DNA of 59,083 nt from Methylobacter sp. (GTDB lineage: Bacteria > Pseudomonadota > Gammaproteobacteria > Methylococcales > Methylomonadaceae), in the NCBI GenBank assembly GCA_004299305.1, contig SCPZ01000131.1, forward strand, positions 1 through 59,083. Direction: 5' to 3'. The first letter of the stretch is position 1. The number at the start of each line of letters is the position of its first letter. The position numbers and the translations under genes were made by a program. The notes under the pieces are model-generated. The model saw only the letters and a list, made by a program, of their open reading frames with translations, was not told where the DNA came from and ran no database searches. Below are positions 9,233-19,739 of the stretch, piece after piece.

Positions 9233-9928
9233 TTAAATGAAAATATTTTTTAGCCAGTGGGTTAATTCTTGGAATAGGGCATGGTCGGTGTCAAGTAAAT
9301 TAACTTGAAGTGAATGATAAAGTCCATGTCCCGGTTTCTTTTGCCAAGCCAGCCAAGTAGCAACTTCGGCTTTTGTAGTGTTATGGGGGCTAAATTTGGG
9401 TTTAGGAAGATTTTGAACTGTTAGTTCGGCATGAGCAAACAAAGGCTGCTCATCGGTTTTCACACATTGTTTGATGAAATTTTCCAACATACCTTCATCT
9501 CGATTATTGGGCATAATCCATAAGCCGAATTCTGTCTGTCCATCGTTATGCTTGAAATTAAGACCATTTGTATTATTTTCTGTTAAGAAAAAGCCGCAAT
9601 CGTTCGCGATTTTACTAACTTGCATAAGCGTTTTTTGGTAGCCAGAACCATGCTCTACTTTATCGGCATCGACAATAAGTGCTAATCGTTGAGTAGGAGC
9701 TTCCTCATCAAATAATTCATTAAGTAAATCAGCTAATAGGGGTAAAGCTCCTTGTTTGGTATCGTATAATTGTTCTTCATAATCTTTTTGATAGTCTTCT
9801 GGCGAGGCAACTTTAATGACTGTGTTTAAGTCAAGTGATTTACAAACTAATTCAAAAAAACCTCTATCGCTTTCGCCTTCAACTAACAGAACGTGGCTGT
9901 AATTAATCGTTGTCGAGTTTCTCGCCAT
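9233..9928 (-). CDS. TOPRIM-like (DUF3226/DUF4435-type) protein
   Basis: A 231-residue protein with the two acidic motifs of a TOPRIM fold: VEGESD (Glu17, Asp21) and IVDADK (Asp87, Asp89). TOPRIM domains in OLD-family and PARIS-type systems cut nucleic acid or act as effectors; the exact family (DUF3226 from memory) needs a search. Its ATG overlaps the stop of the upstream ATPase in the form TAATG, so the two are translated together and likely form a complex. It lies immediately upstream of hisD, in the his operon's direction. The function is inferred from this pairing: a split version of an OLD-like nuclease, possibly anti-phage. A housekeeping DNA repair role cannot be excluded. Confidence 0.7.
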   Translation of the reverse strand: MARNSTTINYSHVLLVEGESDRGFFELVCKSLDLNTVIKVASPEDYQKDYEEQLYDTKQGALPLLADLLNELFDEEAPTQRLALIVDADKVEHGSGYQKTLMQVSKIANDCGFFLTENNTNGLNFKHNDGQTEFGLWIMPNNRDEGMLENFIKQCVKTDEQPLFAHAELTVQNLPKPKFSPHNTTKAEVATWLAWQKKPGHGLYHSLQVNLLDTDHALFQELTHWLKNIFI

Positions 9929-11109
9929 TACCGTATCTCAAAATCGGCTTGAGTCAATCTGTGGAGACTGTCTTTATCATAAACAGTGGCAATGATTTGC
10001 CCGCGATTGCTGGTTCGTGCGCTTTTGCCCATTCGAAACAATATGCCTTCTGTTGTTTCGTTTTCGTAGGCGACCTTGGTGAAATTTTGAACACAATCCC
10101 AACTATGGGTGGTGGCAAAAACTTGAATATCCAAACGTTCTGCGACTTCAAACAGCCATGCCCAGATTTTTTCTTGAATGCTGTAATGTAAGCCGTTTTC
10201 AAGTTCGTCGATCAGTAAAAAGCCGCCTTGGGCGGAAACTAATTTTAAGGCTAATTGTAAAATTCTAATCATGCCGTCGCCTAAACTTTTAAGGGGAACG
10301 GGGCGGGGTAAATTGGGTAGTTTTACTTTTGCTGTGCGTTGGCTTCCACCTGCTGAGGATGCGGCCTTAGTGTTTTGGACAAAATAAATATTTTCAAATT
10401 CCGGCAAAATAATACGTAGGGCTTGTTTGACAACTTCTTCGTGCTCGGTGCCGACAATGTTGTCCCATTCTTTGGCCAACTCATCAATGGAAATTAGCTG
10501 GGTGGGGATAAAGCTACAAGGAGCTATGCCAAGTGCTTCATGGAGAATGGAGTTCCTGGTGGTTAAAAACACATCACTTAAAGAGACTGACGCAGACTTT
10601 TTATTTTTTATAACAATCAAGTTTTCCCGTTTTGTTACAAATTCAGCATTTCGTTTTTCAACTAAAGCAATATATTGGTTTTTTGTAACGGCTTGACCGA
10701 ATCCACTCCTTTGGATGTCGGTCAAGCCCTCAGCATCCTGCTTAAGTTCATTATCGTCAATAGAGATTCGATAAATAATACGCAAAGCTTGTGAGCTGTC
10801 CGCAGATTCGCCAATTACAATCACTGTGTCATCATCAGGAAGCCGCCTGCCAGTAAACAAATCCTCAAAAGGCATAGCTGTGTTTAAATCACCAAACTTT
10901 ACTTCTGCCAGTTGGTAGGTTTCGTCGTGGCTTTTCGCAATATCCACCAGCAATTCACGCTGGGCATTCCCCGCATAAATCCGCAAAGCCTCCAATACTG
11001 TACTTTTACCTGAATTGTTTTTACCCACAATCAAATTGACGCGCCCAAGTTTGGCGACTTTAAAGTCTTCCAAGGCCCTGAAGTTTTTGATTTCTAGTGA
11101 GTTGAGCAT
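9928..11109 (-). CDS. AAA/ABC-type ATPase, OLD/RecF-like
   Basis: A 393-residue SMC/RecF-like ATPase. It opens with MLNSLEIKNFRALEDF, has a Walker A of GKNNSGKST (about residue 30), a SLGDGMIR signature-like stretch, and a Walker B of FLLIDELENGLH followed by ATTHSWD (switch His). These are features of AAA_15/AAA_21 ATPases found in OLD, PARIS AriA and AbiL-type defence proteins. The start at 11109 is preferred over the longer 11190 frame because GGAAAG lies just upstream and it avoids overlap with the HDOD gene. It is coupled by a TAATG overlap to the TOPRIM-like gene. The likely role is an ATP-driven sensor or scaffold for that partner. Confidence 0.75.
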   Translation of the reverse strand: MLNSLEIKNFRALEDFKVAKLGRVNLIVGKNNSGKSTVLEALRIYAGNAQRELLVDIAKSHDETYQLAEVKFGDLNTAMPFEDLFTGRRLPDDDTVIVIGESADSSQALRIIYRISIDDNELKQDAEGLTDIQRSGFGQAVTKNQYIALVEKRNAEFVTKRENLIVIKNKKSASVSLSDVFLTTRNSILHEALGIAPCSFIPTQLISIDELAKEWDNIVGTEHEEVVKQALRIILPEFENIYFVQNTKAASSAGGSQRTAKVKLPNLPRPVPLKSLGDGMIRILQLALKLVSAQGGFLLIDELENGLHYSIQEKIWAWLFEVAERLDIQVFATTHSWDCVQNFTKVAYENETTEGILFRMGKSARTSNRGQIIATVYDKDSLHRLTQADFEIR

Positions 11110-11128
11110 TTGCTTTCCAAGTTGTTTA

Positions 11129-11944
11129 CTAATTTGTTTGATTGACGCTGTCCAAGGCAATATCGGTGAGAACCTGATATTGGTGATCATCCAAGTTCAT
11201 AAATTTCATTATCTTGGGTTTCATCTGGGGGTACTGGGTAGTCACATTGCCGATGAGCGTATCATGGATATTATCGACAATCAGGTGTATTGCAATAAGA
11301 GTGAGTGCGTCACGATCAATGCCCGTGCTAAATAGACTACTGTCATGATGATGGAAACGGATGGCCTGAATAAGCGGGTCAGGCAAATACCAGGAGCGTG
11401 CAAACAGGCTGCCCAGCTGCGCATGATTCATAGTATATTGATCATCCTCAAAGTCAATGACACTCATATTCTCATCATTAAGTGCTTTCCGAACTTTTAA
11501 ATAATCGGGAAACTGCGCCGCCATAAGCGGAATGGCGCAATCATGGAACAAGCCCATTAAATAGGCCATATCGGTGTTCAAGAGCAAATGCTTGGCGATA
11601 CTGGCTTCCATGATGGCAACACGCATCATATCGTCCCAAAAATAGGTTAGTTCTGCCGGTAAGGGGACGCTTTGACGCACGGCTATGGCGGCCACCAACT
11701 GTGATGTGCGGGTGAAGCCGAGCATTTTGACCGCATCAACTGTGGAGGTCACTTTATTACGCAGACCGTAAAAGGGCGAATTAACTGTTTTCAGTATTGC
11801 AGCGGCCAGTACTATGTCGCCGGCAATATGTTCGGCGATTCTATGCAGCACAGGATGGGCTTTATTCATCTCTTGCTGGATGTCGACTAAAATTGATGGT
11901 CGCGGCGGGAGGACGACATCTAGGTTTCTGTTTTTTCGTAGCAT
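11129..11944 (-). CDS. HDOD domain protein
   Basis: A 271-residue HDOD-domain protein, a metal-dependent HD-like fold mostly found in bacterial signalling. Characteristic parts are LPPRPSILVDIQQEMN, ILKTVNSPFYGLRNKVTS (the usual VNSA/SFYG motif), DAVKMLGF, and a central YLMGLFHDCAIPLMA with later HAQLG and FHHHD. The domain fills the protein and no output domain is attached. It stands 19 bases upstream of the AAA ATPase in the same direction, between hisG and the ATPase/TOPRIM pair. HDOD proteins are usually regulatory, often without catalytic activity; its link to the neighbours is unknown. Confidence 0.85.
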   Translation of the reverse strand: MLRKNRNLDVVLPPRPSILVDIQQEMNKAHPVLHRIAEHIAGDIVLAAAILKTVNSPFYGLRNKVTSTVDAVKMLGFTRTSQLVAAIAVRQSVPLPAELTYFWDDMMRVAIMEASIAKHLLLNTDMAYLMGLFHDCAIPLMAAQFPDYLKVRKALNDENMSVIDFEDDQYTMNHAQLGSLFARSWYLPDPLIQAIRFHHHDSSLFSTGIDRDALTLIAIHLIVDNIHDTLIGNVTTQYPQMKPKIMKFMNLDDHQYQVLTDIALDSVNQTN

Positions 11945-12092
11945 ACGGTTAGTCCTAGTGTTTCATAGGGGGAGTCCCCGAAGTATCCCAGCCTTAACGT
12001 TTTCGCGATGTCTAAATAAATGTGGCTGCACTTAACCAAGGCCAAATGTTTCGGACGGGGTAATATGTTCCGTCCGGTTTGTGAGTGCGTAT

Positions 12093-12725
12093 CTACTTGT
12101 CTCTTTTCTCAAGTGTTCTCTCAAACTGATCCAGCAACGATTGAATCGCCTGATGCTTCATCTTCATGGCCGCTTTGTTGACGACTAGCCTGGAGCTGAT
12201 GTTCATAATCAGGTCACGAGGCTCCAGATCATTGGCCTTTAGCGTATTGCCGGTATCGACCAAGTCGACAATGCAATCGGACAGGCCGACCAGCGGAGCC
12301 AGTTCCATTGAACCGTACAGCTTAATAATTTCCGCCTGGATGCCAAGGCTTGCGAAATAGCGTTGGGTTATTTTGACGTATTTAGTTGCAACGCGAACGC
12401 GCCCGGCAATCGGGGGGGCGTCTTTATGCGCAGCGGTCATTAACCTGCAACAGGCGATGTTCAAGTCCAACGGTTCGTACAGGCTTTCAGCGCCATGCTC
12501 CAGCAAGATGTCTTTTCCGGCGATGCCCATATCGGCTGCGCCATATTCAACAAAGGTAGGCACATCGGTGGCGCGGATGATGACTAGCTGAACGTCATCG
12601 CGTGTGGTTCGTAAAATCAGTTTACGGCAAGTAAGAGGATCGTCAATCGGCGTGATGCCCGCCTCTGCCAGTAAGGGCAGAGCATCCTCATAAATTCGGC
12701 CTTTAGATACGGCGATAGTTAGCAT
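12093..12725 (-). CDS. hisG: ATP phosphoribosyltransferase, short form
   Basis: First enzyme of histidine synthesis: joins ATP and PRPP to give phosphoribosyl-ATP. At 210 residues it is the short (HisG-S) form, which needs the regulatory subunit HisZ; no hisZ lies in this window. Motifs: [19 protein letters not shown] at the start, [19 protein letters not shown], and the PRPP-binding [16 protein letters not shown]. It starts 9 bases after the murA stop with an AAGG box, so murA and hisG are one transcript. The following his genes are separated from it by the HDOD/ATPase/TOPRIM island. Confidence 0.95.
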   Translation of the reverse strand: MLTIAVSKGRIYEDALPLLAEAGITPIDDPLTCRKLILRTTRDDVQLVIIRATDVPTFVEYGAADMGIAGKDILLEHGAESLYEPLDLNIACCRLMTAAHKDAPPIAGRVRVATKYVKITQRYFASLGIQAEIIKLYGSMELAPLVGLSDCIVDLVDTGNTLKANDLEPRDLIMNISSRLVVNKAAMKMKHQAIQSLLDQFERTLEKRDK

Positions 12726-12734
12726 AATAAGGCC

Positions 12735-14084
<1,350 letters not shown>

Positions 14085-14105
14085 CTAGGCACGGTATCCG
14101 CGCCT

Positions 14106-14426
14106 TTAACCTCCATTTGAACCTTCATTATTAAAGTGGCTCGTTTGGTCAAAGCCGCTGAGTTTGGCAAGATTGAGCAATTGCTCGGGAATATTTTTGA
14201 AGCTTAACTGTGTTCTGTTGTGCCGGGAATATTTTATCCATTCAATCATTAGCGCAAGTCCGGCGCTGTCCGTACAAGAGACGCGGCCCAGATCGATGGT
14301 GATTTCTTTTGCCGCTTTTAAAAAAGAAAATGATTTGAGCGTCTGCTTGTCGATGGTGGCAAAGGTTAAATCGCCATCGATAACAAAGTGCTCGGGGCTT
14401 TGTTTAATAATGTTCAGTCGGCTCAC
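14106..14426 (-). CDS. mlaB: STAS domain protein MlaB
   Basis: A 106-residue STAS-domain subunit that binds and stabilises the MlaF ATPase of the Mla outer-membrane lipid transporter. It shows the STAS core ITIDLGRVSCTDSAGLALMIEW with the usual D-S-A-G loop. The start is a GTG that overlaps the mlaD stop (GTGA). In most relatives mlaC lies between mlaD and mlaB; here they abut directly. Confidence 0.85.
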   Translation of the reverse strand: MSRLNIIKQSPEHFVIDGDLTFATIDKQTLKSFSFLKAAKEITIDLGRVSCTDSAGLALMIEWIKYSRHNRTQLSFKNIPEQLLNLAKLSGFDQTSHFNNEGSNGG

Positions 14427-14890
14427 TTCTTTTCTTCCGCAGATTTAAACAAAAATTGGCCGAGCGCTTTTTCCAGGATAATGGCTGATTGGGTGATTTC
14501 AATTTTTCCGCCGTTTTTTAAGAACTCATCCGAGCCGCCCGCTTCCAGATTGACATATTGCTCACCTAACAGACCGGCAGTAAAAACGCTGGCAGTGGTG
14601 TCGTCAGGAAGCGTATTGTATTTCGAATCAATACTTAGCTGCACAATGGATTCATAGGTCTTAGGATCGAAGCTAATCGCACTGACTTTGCCGATTTTAA
14701 CGCCGGCTACTGAAACGGGCGATTTAACCTTTAAGCCGCCGGAGTTTTCAAAACGGGCAGTAACCGTATAACTATCCTGTTCGGTAAACGAACTTAAATT
14801 ACTTACCTGCAAAGCAAGAAAAAACAATCCGACTATGCCTGATGCGACAAAGAGTCCGACAAGCGTGTCTTGGGTGCTGGTGTGCTGCAT
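14423..14890 (-). CDS. mlaD: Mla outer-membrane lipid transport protein MlaD (MCE)
   Basis: An inner-membrane MCE-domain protein that forms a hexameric ring on the MlaFEB transporter and passes phospholipids between the inner membrane and the periplasm. The 155-residue protein has one N-terminal membrane helix (about residues 11-28) and the MCE core FENSGGLKVKSPVSVAGVKIGKV, followed by LLGEQYVNLEAG. The start at 14890 follows GGAG at a 9-base distance and lies 1 base past the mlaE stop; an ATG five codons upstream overlaps mlaE. Confidence 0.92.
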   Translation of the reverse strand: MQHTSTQDTLVGLFVASGIVGLFFLALQVSNLSSFTEQDSYTVTARFENSGGLKVKSPVSVAGVKIGKVSAISFDPKTYESIVQLSIDSKYNTLPDDTTASVFTAGLLGEQYVNLEAGGSDEFLKNGGKIEITQSAIILEKALGQFLFKSAEEKK

Positions 14891-14891
14891 G

Positions 14892-15674
14892 TTACTTATC
14901 TCCAAACATGAGTGTGGTCAGAATGAAATCAAGACCTAAAATACTAAAAGCTGAATTGACGACGGTACGCGTGGTGGCTCGGCTGACGCCTTCAGACGTC
15001 GGGATTGCGTCGTAGCCTTCAAACAGCGCTATCCAGGAAGCGACGAAACCGAACACTATGCTTTTGATAACGCCATTGATAATGTCATCATGAAAATCCA
15101 GTTTGGCTTGCATTTGCGACCAGTAAGCGCCTTCATCGACGCCTAATAAGCCTGAGCCAACCAATTGTCCGCCGATGATGCCCACTGCGCTGAACAATGC
15201 GGCAAGTAAGGGCATGGATAAGAATCCTGCCAAGAAGCGGGGGGAAATAATGCGTTTGATCGGGTCGACGGCCATCATCTCCATGCCCGACAGCTGCTCG
15301 GTCGCTTTCATCAGGCCGATTTCCGCCGTTAACGCAGAACCGGCCCTACCGGCAAATAAAAGCGCCGAAACCACGGGGCCTAATTCCCTGACCAATGAGG
15401 CCGCAACCATGACGCCCAGCGATTCTTCGGCGCCGAAATCGGAGAGTGTGTAATAGCCTTGCAGGCCCAGAACCATGCCGACAAACAGTCCTGAAATAGT
15501 GATAATCAGGAACGATAACACACCGACCGAATACATCTGGTTAAGTAGTAATCTGGGGCGAGGCAACACACTGGGTATGCCGGAAATAGTCTGTACTAGG
15601 AAAAACGTGCCCCGCCCAAGCTTGGTAAAGCTGGTGCGAGTGTTTTTACCCAATTGCTGTAGAAATTCAGTCAT
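14892..15674 (-). CDS. mlaE: Mla ABC transporter permease MlaE
   Basis: The 260-residue permease of the Mla phospholipid transporter. It has five or six hydrophobic segments and the family signature region [21 protein letters not shown] followed by [10 protein letters not shown]. It pairs with MlaF and MlaD. Its ATG is preceded directly by an AAGGTTC/AAGGTGC heptamer array (15676-15716) that separates it from mlaF by 77 bases, where relatives usually have little or no gap. Confidence 0.94.
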   Translation of the reverse strand: MTEFLQQLGKNTRTSFTKLGRGTFFLVQTISGIPSVLPRPRLLLNQMYSVGVLSFLIITISGLFVGMVLGLQGYYTLSDFGAEESLGVMVAASLVRELGPVVSALLFAGRAGSALTAEIGLMKATEQLSGMEMMAVDPIKRIISPRFLAGFLSMPLLAALFSAVGIIGGQLVGSGLLGVDEGAYWSQMQAKLDFHDDIINGVIKSIVFGFVASWIALFEGYDAIPTSEGVSRATTRTVVNSAFSILGLDFILTTLMFGDK

Positions 15675-15675
15675 A

Positions 15676-15716
15676 AATTAAGGTTCAAGGTGCAAGGTAA
15701 AAGGTGCAAGGTAAAA
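15676..15716. repeat. heptamer repeat between mlaF and mlaE
   Basis: AAGGTTC AAGGTGC AAGGTAA AAGGTGC AAGGTAA: five successive 7-base units with one or two changes each, starting 2-5 bases upstream of the mlaE ATG. Same family as the array before murA. Confidence 0.8.
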
Positions 15717-15751
15717 CCGGTTGAAGTGGGTAGCCGAAAAAACCTTGCTTC

Positions 15752-16579
15752 CTAATAACGTTTTCCAGTCGACAGCAAATCGTCCACATAATCTTTTGCC
15801 GGATAATGAAAATGCGCCGGGCCGTCGGCAGCACCGGTCATAAACTGCTGTACCCACTCGGATTCGGATTGTTCAATTTCCTTAGGCGTACCCTGGCCGA
15901 CAATTTTTCCTTCTGAAATGACATAAATGTAATCAGCTATCGCCGCTGTTTCATAAACGTCATGAGAGACAACAATACTGGTTAGCCCCAAGATAGTATT
16001 CAGCGACTTGATAAGATGAACCAGCGCTCCCTTGGAAATAGGGTCCTGTCCGGTAAAAGGTTCATCGTACATGATCATCATCGGATCCAGCGCAATCGCC
16101 CTGGCTAAGGCAATACGCCTGGCCATGCCGCCGGAAAGTTCGTTAGGCATCAGGTTACGCGCGCCCCGCAAGCCTACTGCCTGTAGTTTCATTAATACCA
16201 GGGTGCGAATCATCGATTCGGGAAGATGGGTATGTTCGCGTAACGGAAAAGCGACATTATCAAAGACGCTCATATCCGTTAATAACGCGCCGCTTTGAAA
16301 TAACATGCCCATGCGTTTACGCAGATTGTACAACTCTGATCGGCGTAAGCGGTGAACATTGTTGCCATCTACGACAATGGCGCCCTGTTCAGGAAACAAT
16401 TGCCCGCCGATTAGTTTTAACAGCGTCGTTTTGCCAGTGCCGCTAGGTCCCATGATCGCAGTAATTTTACCGCGCTCAAATTCCAGGGAAATATCGTCAA
16501 ATATTTTCTTGTTGCCGCGAGAAAACGACAAATTTTGAACAGAAACCAGGCTGTTTTGCGGGGAGACGCTGTTATCCAT
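15752..16579 (-). CDS. mlaF: Mla ABC transporter ATP-binding protein MlaF
   Basis: The ATPase of the Mla lipid transporter. The 275-residue protein has Walker A GPSGTGKTT, a Q-loop around MLFQSGAL, the ABC signature LSGGMARR, Walker B MIMYDEP, and a switch His in VVSHD. The C-terminal tail is short and ends near the family's normal point. First gene of the minus-strand mla operon; a divergent promoter region (16580-16928) separates it from the Hsp70-like gene. Confidence 0.95.
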   Translation of the reverse strand: MDNSVSPQNSLVSVQNLSFSRGNKKIFDDISLEFERGKITAIMGPSGTGKTTLLKLIGGQLFPEQGAIVVDGNNVHRLRRSELYNLRKRMGMLFQSGALLTDMSVFDNVAFPLREHTHLPESMIRTLVLMKLQAVGLRGARNLMPNELSGGMARRIALARAIALDPMMIMYDEPFTGQDPISKGALVHLIKSLNTILGLTSIVVSHDVYETAAIADYIYVISEGKIVGQGTPKEIEQSESEWVQQFMTGAADGPAHFHYPAKDYVDDLLSTGKRY

Positions 16580-16928
16580 GCGTAGTTAGAGTCTAAGTGT
16601 GCAAATTAAACAGGCTATTTTCTATGACTACTCCCTGTTAAGTCAATCTATTGTGCTGCCGGGCTGAAGGGCGCTAATTAAGTAAGGTTGAATTTACTTG
16701 AGACTTATGGGTATCTGATTGACTAATCTGTCTTTCAAGCATGTCGGCGTGCAGGCCTTAGTAGCCGCCATCGACACGCTAAGGATGTAAATCTGAAATA
16801 TTTCGTGTATCCTTTTTTTAATGAATTATTTACCTTGCTTCTTTGGCTCTCCTGACTAGTCGAAGGATAAACTCAAGACAGATGGCGGGATTTAGCCGCT
16901 CTCATACACAGACCTATAAAATATCACC
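16580..16928. other. divergent promoter region mlaF / hsp70-like
   Basis: No gene seen. Must hold promoters for both directions. I see AT-rich stretches and a short AAGTAA...TTACTT dyad near 16680-16700, but no motif that I can name. Confidence 0.4.
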
Positions 16929-19721
16929 GTGCAAAATTCCACAGCAAATTATCTAGTCGGCATAGACCTTGGTACAACGCATACCGTTGTCGCTTACGCC
17001 AAAGCCGATAATACCACTCAGGAAATACAAATATTCCAAGTCGAGCAGCTGGTTGCTCCCGGCCAAGTTGGCGCAAGGCCGTTATTGCCGTCGGTGCGTT
17101 ACCATCCGGCAAACGGTGAATTATCCGAAGCAGACCTCTCGTTTCCCAGCGGTGCGCCGACAGACGGGGAAACTGCGGTCATTGGCGAGGCCGCGCGTCT
17201 GCTGGGCGCAAAAACCAAAGGGCGATTCGTCACCAGTGCCAAAAGCTGGCTGTCGCATCCGTCGGTTGATCATGCTGCCGACATTCTGCCCTGGGGCAGT
17301 AGCGATGACGTTGCCAAGGTTTCGCCGATTGCCGCCAGCGCCAGTTATTTGTCTCATATTCGTACGGTTTGGGGACATCAATTTCCCAATGCGCCGCTGG
17401 AAAAACAAGATATTGTAATTACCGTTCCCGCTTCGTTTGATGAAGCCGCCAGGTCCTTGACACTGGAGGCAGCTAGGCTTGCAGGATTGTATAAGGTCCG
17501 TCTGCTGGAAGAGCCCCAGGCGGTTTGTTACGACTGGTTAAGGCGCAACAGCGGCACGATCAACCAGGCGCTGGCGAATGTGCATCTGCTGCTGGTTTGT
17601 GATGTCGGCGGCGGCACTACCGATTTAACGCTGATCAAAATAGAGCAGGGCGAGCGGGAACCTAAATTAACCCGTATCGGGGTTGGCGATCATTTAATGC
17701 TGGGTGGAGACAATATCGATCTGGCCTTGGCGCATCTTGCCGAAAGCCGCTTAGATAATGCTGAAAAACGTCTGTCGGCGGCGGACTTGTCGCAACTGAT
17801 CGAACAATGCCGGATTGCCAAAGAGCGCTTGTTGGCCGAAGATGCGCCGGAACAACTCAACGTCACCTTGCTCGGCGGCGGCTCTAAGCTGATCGGCAGT
17901 TCCCGGTCTGTTACGCTGTCTAAGGATGAAGTCAGGGAAATTGCGCTGGACGGTTTTTTCCCGTTATCAGGCCTTGATGACTTGCCTGACAGGAAACGTA
18001 GCGGCGTGGTCGAGTTCGGTTTGCCGTATGCCGCAGAGCCCGCGGTCAGTAAGCATATCGCGGCATTTTTAAAGCTGCATAGCGTCGCCTCCCGCGAGGC
18101 CTTAGCAGGGCAGGGCAGCGTACCCGATGCCTTGTTACTTAACGGCGGCGTGTTTCGCAGTCAGCCGATTACCCAGCGCCTTGTCGATATAATCCAGTCA
18201 TGGCGCTCCAGTTCGCCGGTATTGTTGGAGAATAAGCATCCCGAACTGTCCGTTGCTTTTGGGGCGGTCAGTTATGCGATTGCGAGACGGGATAAAAAGC
18301 TTAAGATCGGAGGCGGTTCGGCGCGCAGTTATTTCCTGCTGGTCGATACTGACGATTCCAGCGCACAGCAAGGCCCTTCGACTCTACTCAGGACAGGCAT
18401 TTGCATCTTGCCCAAGGGCAGCGAAGAAGGCGATGAAGTCATCTTGAAAGGCCGACGTTTTGCGTTACGTTTGGGCGTTCCGGTGCGTTTTCACTTGGTT
18501 TCATTGTCCGGCGACGGCGAATTCAAGCCGGGCGATGTGACCGAAATTACCGACTTATTTCATTCCCTGCCGCCGTTGGCCGTGGCGTTTGAAGGCGATG
18601 TCGGCACGCCGAACTCCGAGGTCATCGTCGAACTGGCGGTTACCCAAACCGAAGTAGGCACGCTTAAAATTCAATGCATTGCTGTTGAAAATAGCAGTCA
18701 GCGTTGGGATGTTGAGTTTCAAATCAGGAAAAAAACCGCCGCATTGCAAACGGATGCCGCGTTGCCCGCCAATTTTAATAAAATAGTCGAACAGATACAG
18801 GCCATCTTTGGCGCCAAATCTAAACAGGTTGACCCCAAAGCGGTTAAAAACCTGCGCGCCGACCTGGAAAAGCTCACCGGCATCGCACGTACCGAATGGA
18901 CGACGCCGCTGCTAAGAGCCATGTTCGGCACCTTGCTGGAGGGCGCAAAATACCAGCGCCGCTCCGAAAATCACGAACGCGTCTGGCTGAGCTTGACCGG
19001 GTTTTGTTTGCGGCCCGGTTTCGGTTATCCCTTGGATGATTGGCGCGTCGAGCAACTATGGAAAAGCTATCCACAAAGCATCCAGTTTGTTAACGAAACC
19101 CAAAACTGGACCGAATGGTGGACGCTGTGGCGACGGATTGCGGGCGGTTTGGATGCGGCGGCTCAGGAGAAAATTTTTGCCGACATTGCAAAATTTTTAA
19201 ACCCTGCTGCGGCAAGGCAACCCGGTGTTATCAAACAGATCAAAAATCGCGGATACGACGATATGGTGCGATTGGCGGCAGTTTTGGAACGCCTTCCGGT
19301 CGCCAAGAAAATGCAACTGGGCGAATGGTTGCTAAAACGCCTGGAAAAAGCCGGCGAGCCCAGCCAGACTTGGTGGGCGGTAGGCCGTATCGGGGCAAGG
19401 ATGCCGTTTCACGGCAGCAGCCATAATGTTGTTCCTGCCGACATCGTCTGCCTGTGGCTAAACCAAATTTTAACGGTAGATTGGAAGAAAATCCCGCAGG
19501 CAGGCTTTGCCGCTACGCTGATTGCCCGGATGAGCGGTGACAGGGCGCGGGATATTGATGAAGCTATGCGGCGGCAAATCATCGAAAAATTGAAACTGAG
19601 TAAAGCGCCTGCATCCTGGATCGACATGGTCGAGCAGATCAAAGAGCTGGACGAAAAAGAAGAAAAGCAAATCTTCGGCGAGGCATTGCCGCCGGGATTA
19701 AAACTCATTAACGAAGCGTAG
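16929..19721 (+). CDS. Hsp70 family protein with C-terminal extension (DUF3731-type)
   Basis: A 930-residue protein whose first part is an Hsp70/actin-fold ATPase: YLVGIDLGTTHTVVAY (phosphate 1) at residues 8-23, DIVITVPASFDEAAR, VRLLEEPQAVCYDW, and DVGGGTTDLT (phosphate 2). The second half (from about residue 550) is not a DnaK peptide-binding domain; such long forms carry a DUF3731-type region (from memory). No known client. The start is a GTG without a clear ribosome site, but it puts the ATPase motif at the expected distance. An in-frame CCCTTCGAC...CTCAGGACAGGC repeat (18380-18405) adds about 8 residues (GPSTLLRTG) in the middle. A small membrane protein follows 18 bases later. Confidence 0.85.
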   Translation: MQNSTANYLVGIDLGTTHTVVAYAKADNTTQEIQIFQVEQLVAPGQVGARPLLPSVRYHPANGELSEADLSFPSGAPTDGETAVIGEAARLLGAKTKGRFVTSAKSWLSHPSVDHAADILPWGSSDDVAKVSPIAASASYLSHIRTVWGHQFPNAPLEKQDIVITVPASFDEAARSLTLEAARLAGLYKVRLLEEPQAVCYDWLRRNSGTINQALANVHLLLVCDVGGGTTDLTLIKIEQGEREPKLTRIGVGDHLMLGGDNIDLALAHLAESRLDNAEKRLSAADLSQLIEQCRIAKERLLAEDAPEQLNVTLLGGGSKLIGSSRSVTLSKDEVREIALDGFFPLSGLDDLPDRKRSGVVEFGLPYAAEPAVSKHIAAFLKLHSVASREALAGQGSVPDALLLNGGVFRSQPITQRLVDIIQSWRSSSPVLLENKHPELSVAFGAVSYAIARRDKKLKIGGGSARSYFLLVDTDDSSAQQGPSTLLRTGICILPKGSEEGDEVILKGRRFALRLGVPVRFHLVSLSGDGEFKPGDVTEITDLFHSLPPLAVAFEGDVGTPNSEVIVELAVTQTEVGTLKIQCIAVENSSQRWDVEFQIRKKTAALQTDAALPANFNKIVEQIQAIFGAKSKQVDPKAVKNLRADLEKLTGIARTEWTTPLLRAMFGTLLEGAKYQRRSENHERVWLSLTGFCLRPGFGYPLDDWRVEQLWKSYPQSIQFVNETQNWTEWWTLWRRIAGGLDAAAQEKIFADIAKFLNPAAARQPGVIKQIKNRGYDDMVRLAAVLERLPVAKKMQLGEWLLKRLEKAGEPSQTWWAVGRIGARMPFHGSSHNVVPADIVCLWLNQILTVDWKKIPQAGFAATLIARMSGDRARDIDEAMRRQIIEKLKLSKAPASWIDMVEQIKELDEKEEKQIFGEALPPGLKLINEA
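18380..18405. repeat. CCTTCGAC-CTCAGGAC repeat inside the Hsp70-like CDS
   Basis: CCCTTCGACTCTACTCAGGA followed by CAGGC, in frame with the coding sequence, encoding PSTLLRTG. It is related to the intergenic copies at 6530-6556 and 39219-39245. Confidence 0.5.
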
Positions 19722-19739
19722 CACTTACAGAAGGTCACC

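Noticed and set aside
11110-11190. Longer start for the AAA ATPase
   Set aside because: It overlaps the HDOD gene, and the typical N-terminal EIKNFRAL wording begins right after the ATG at 11109, which has GGAAAG upstream.
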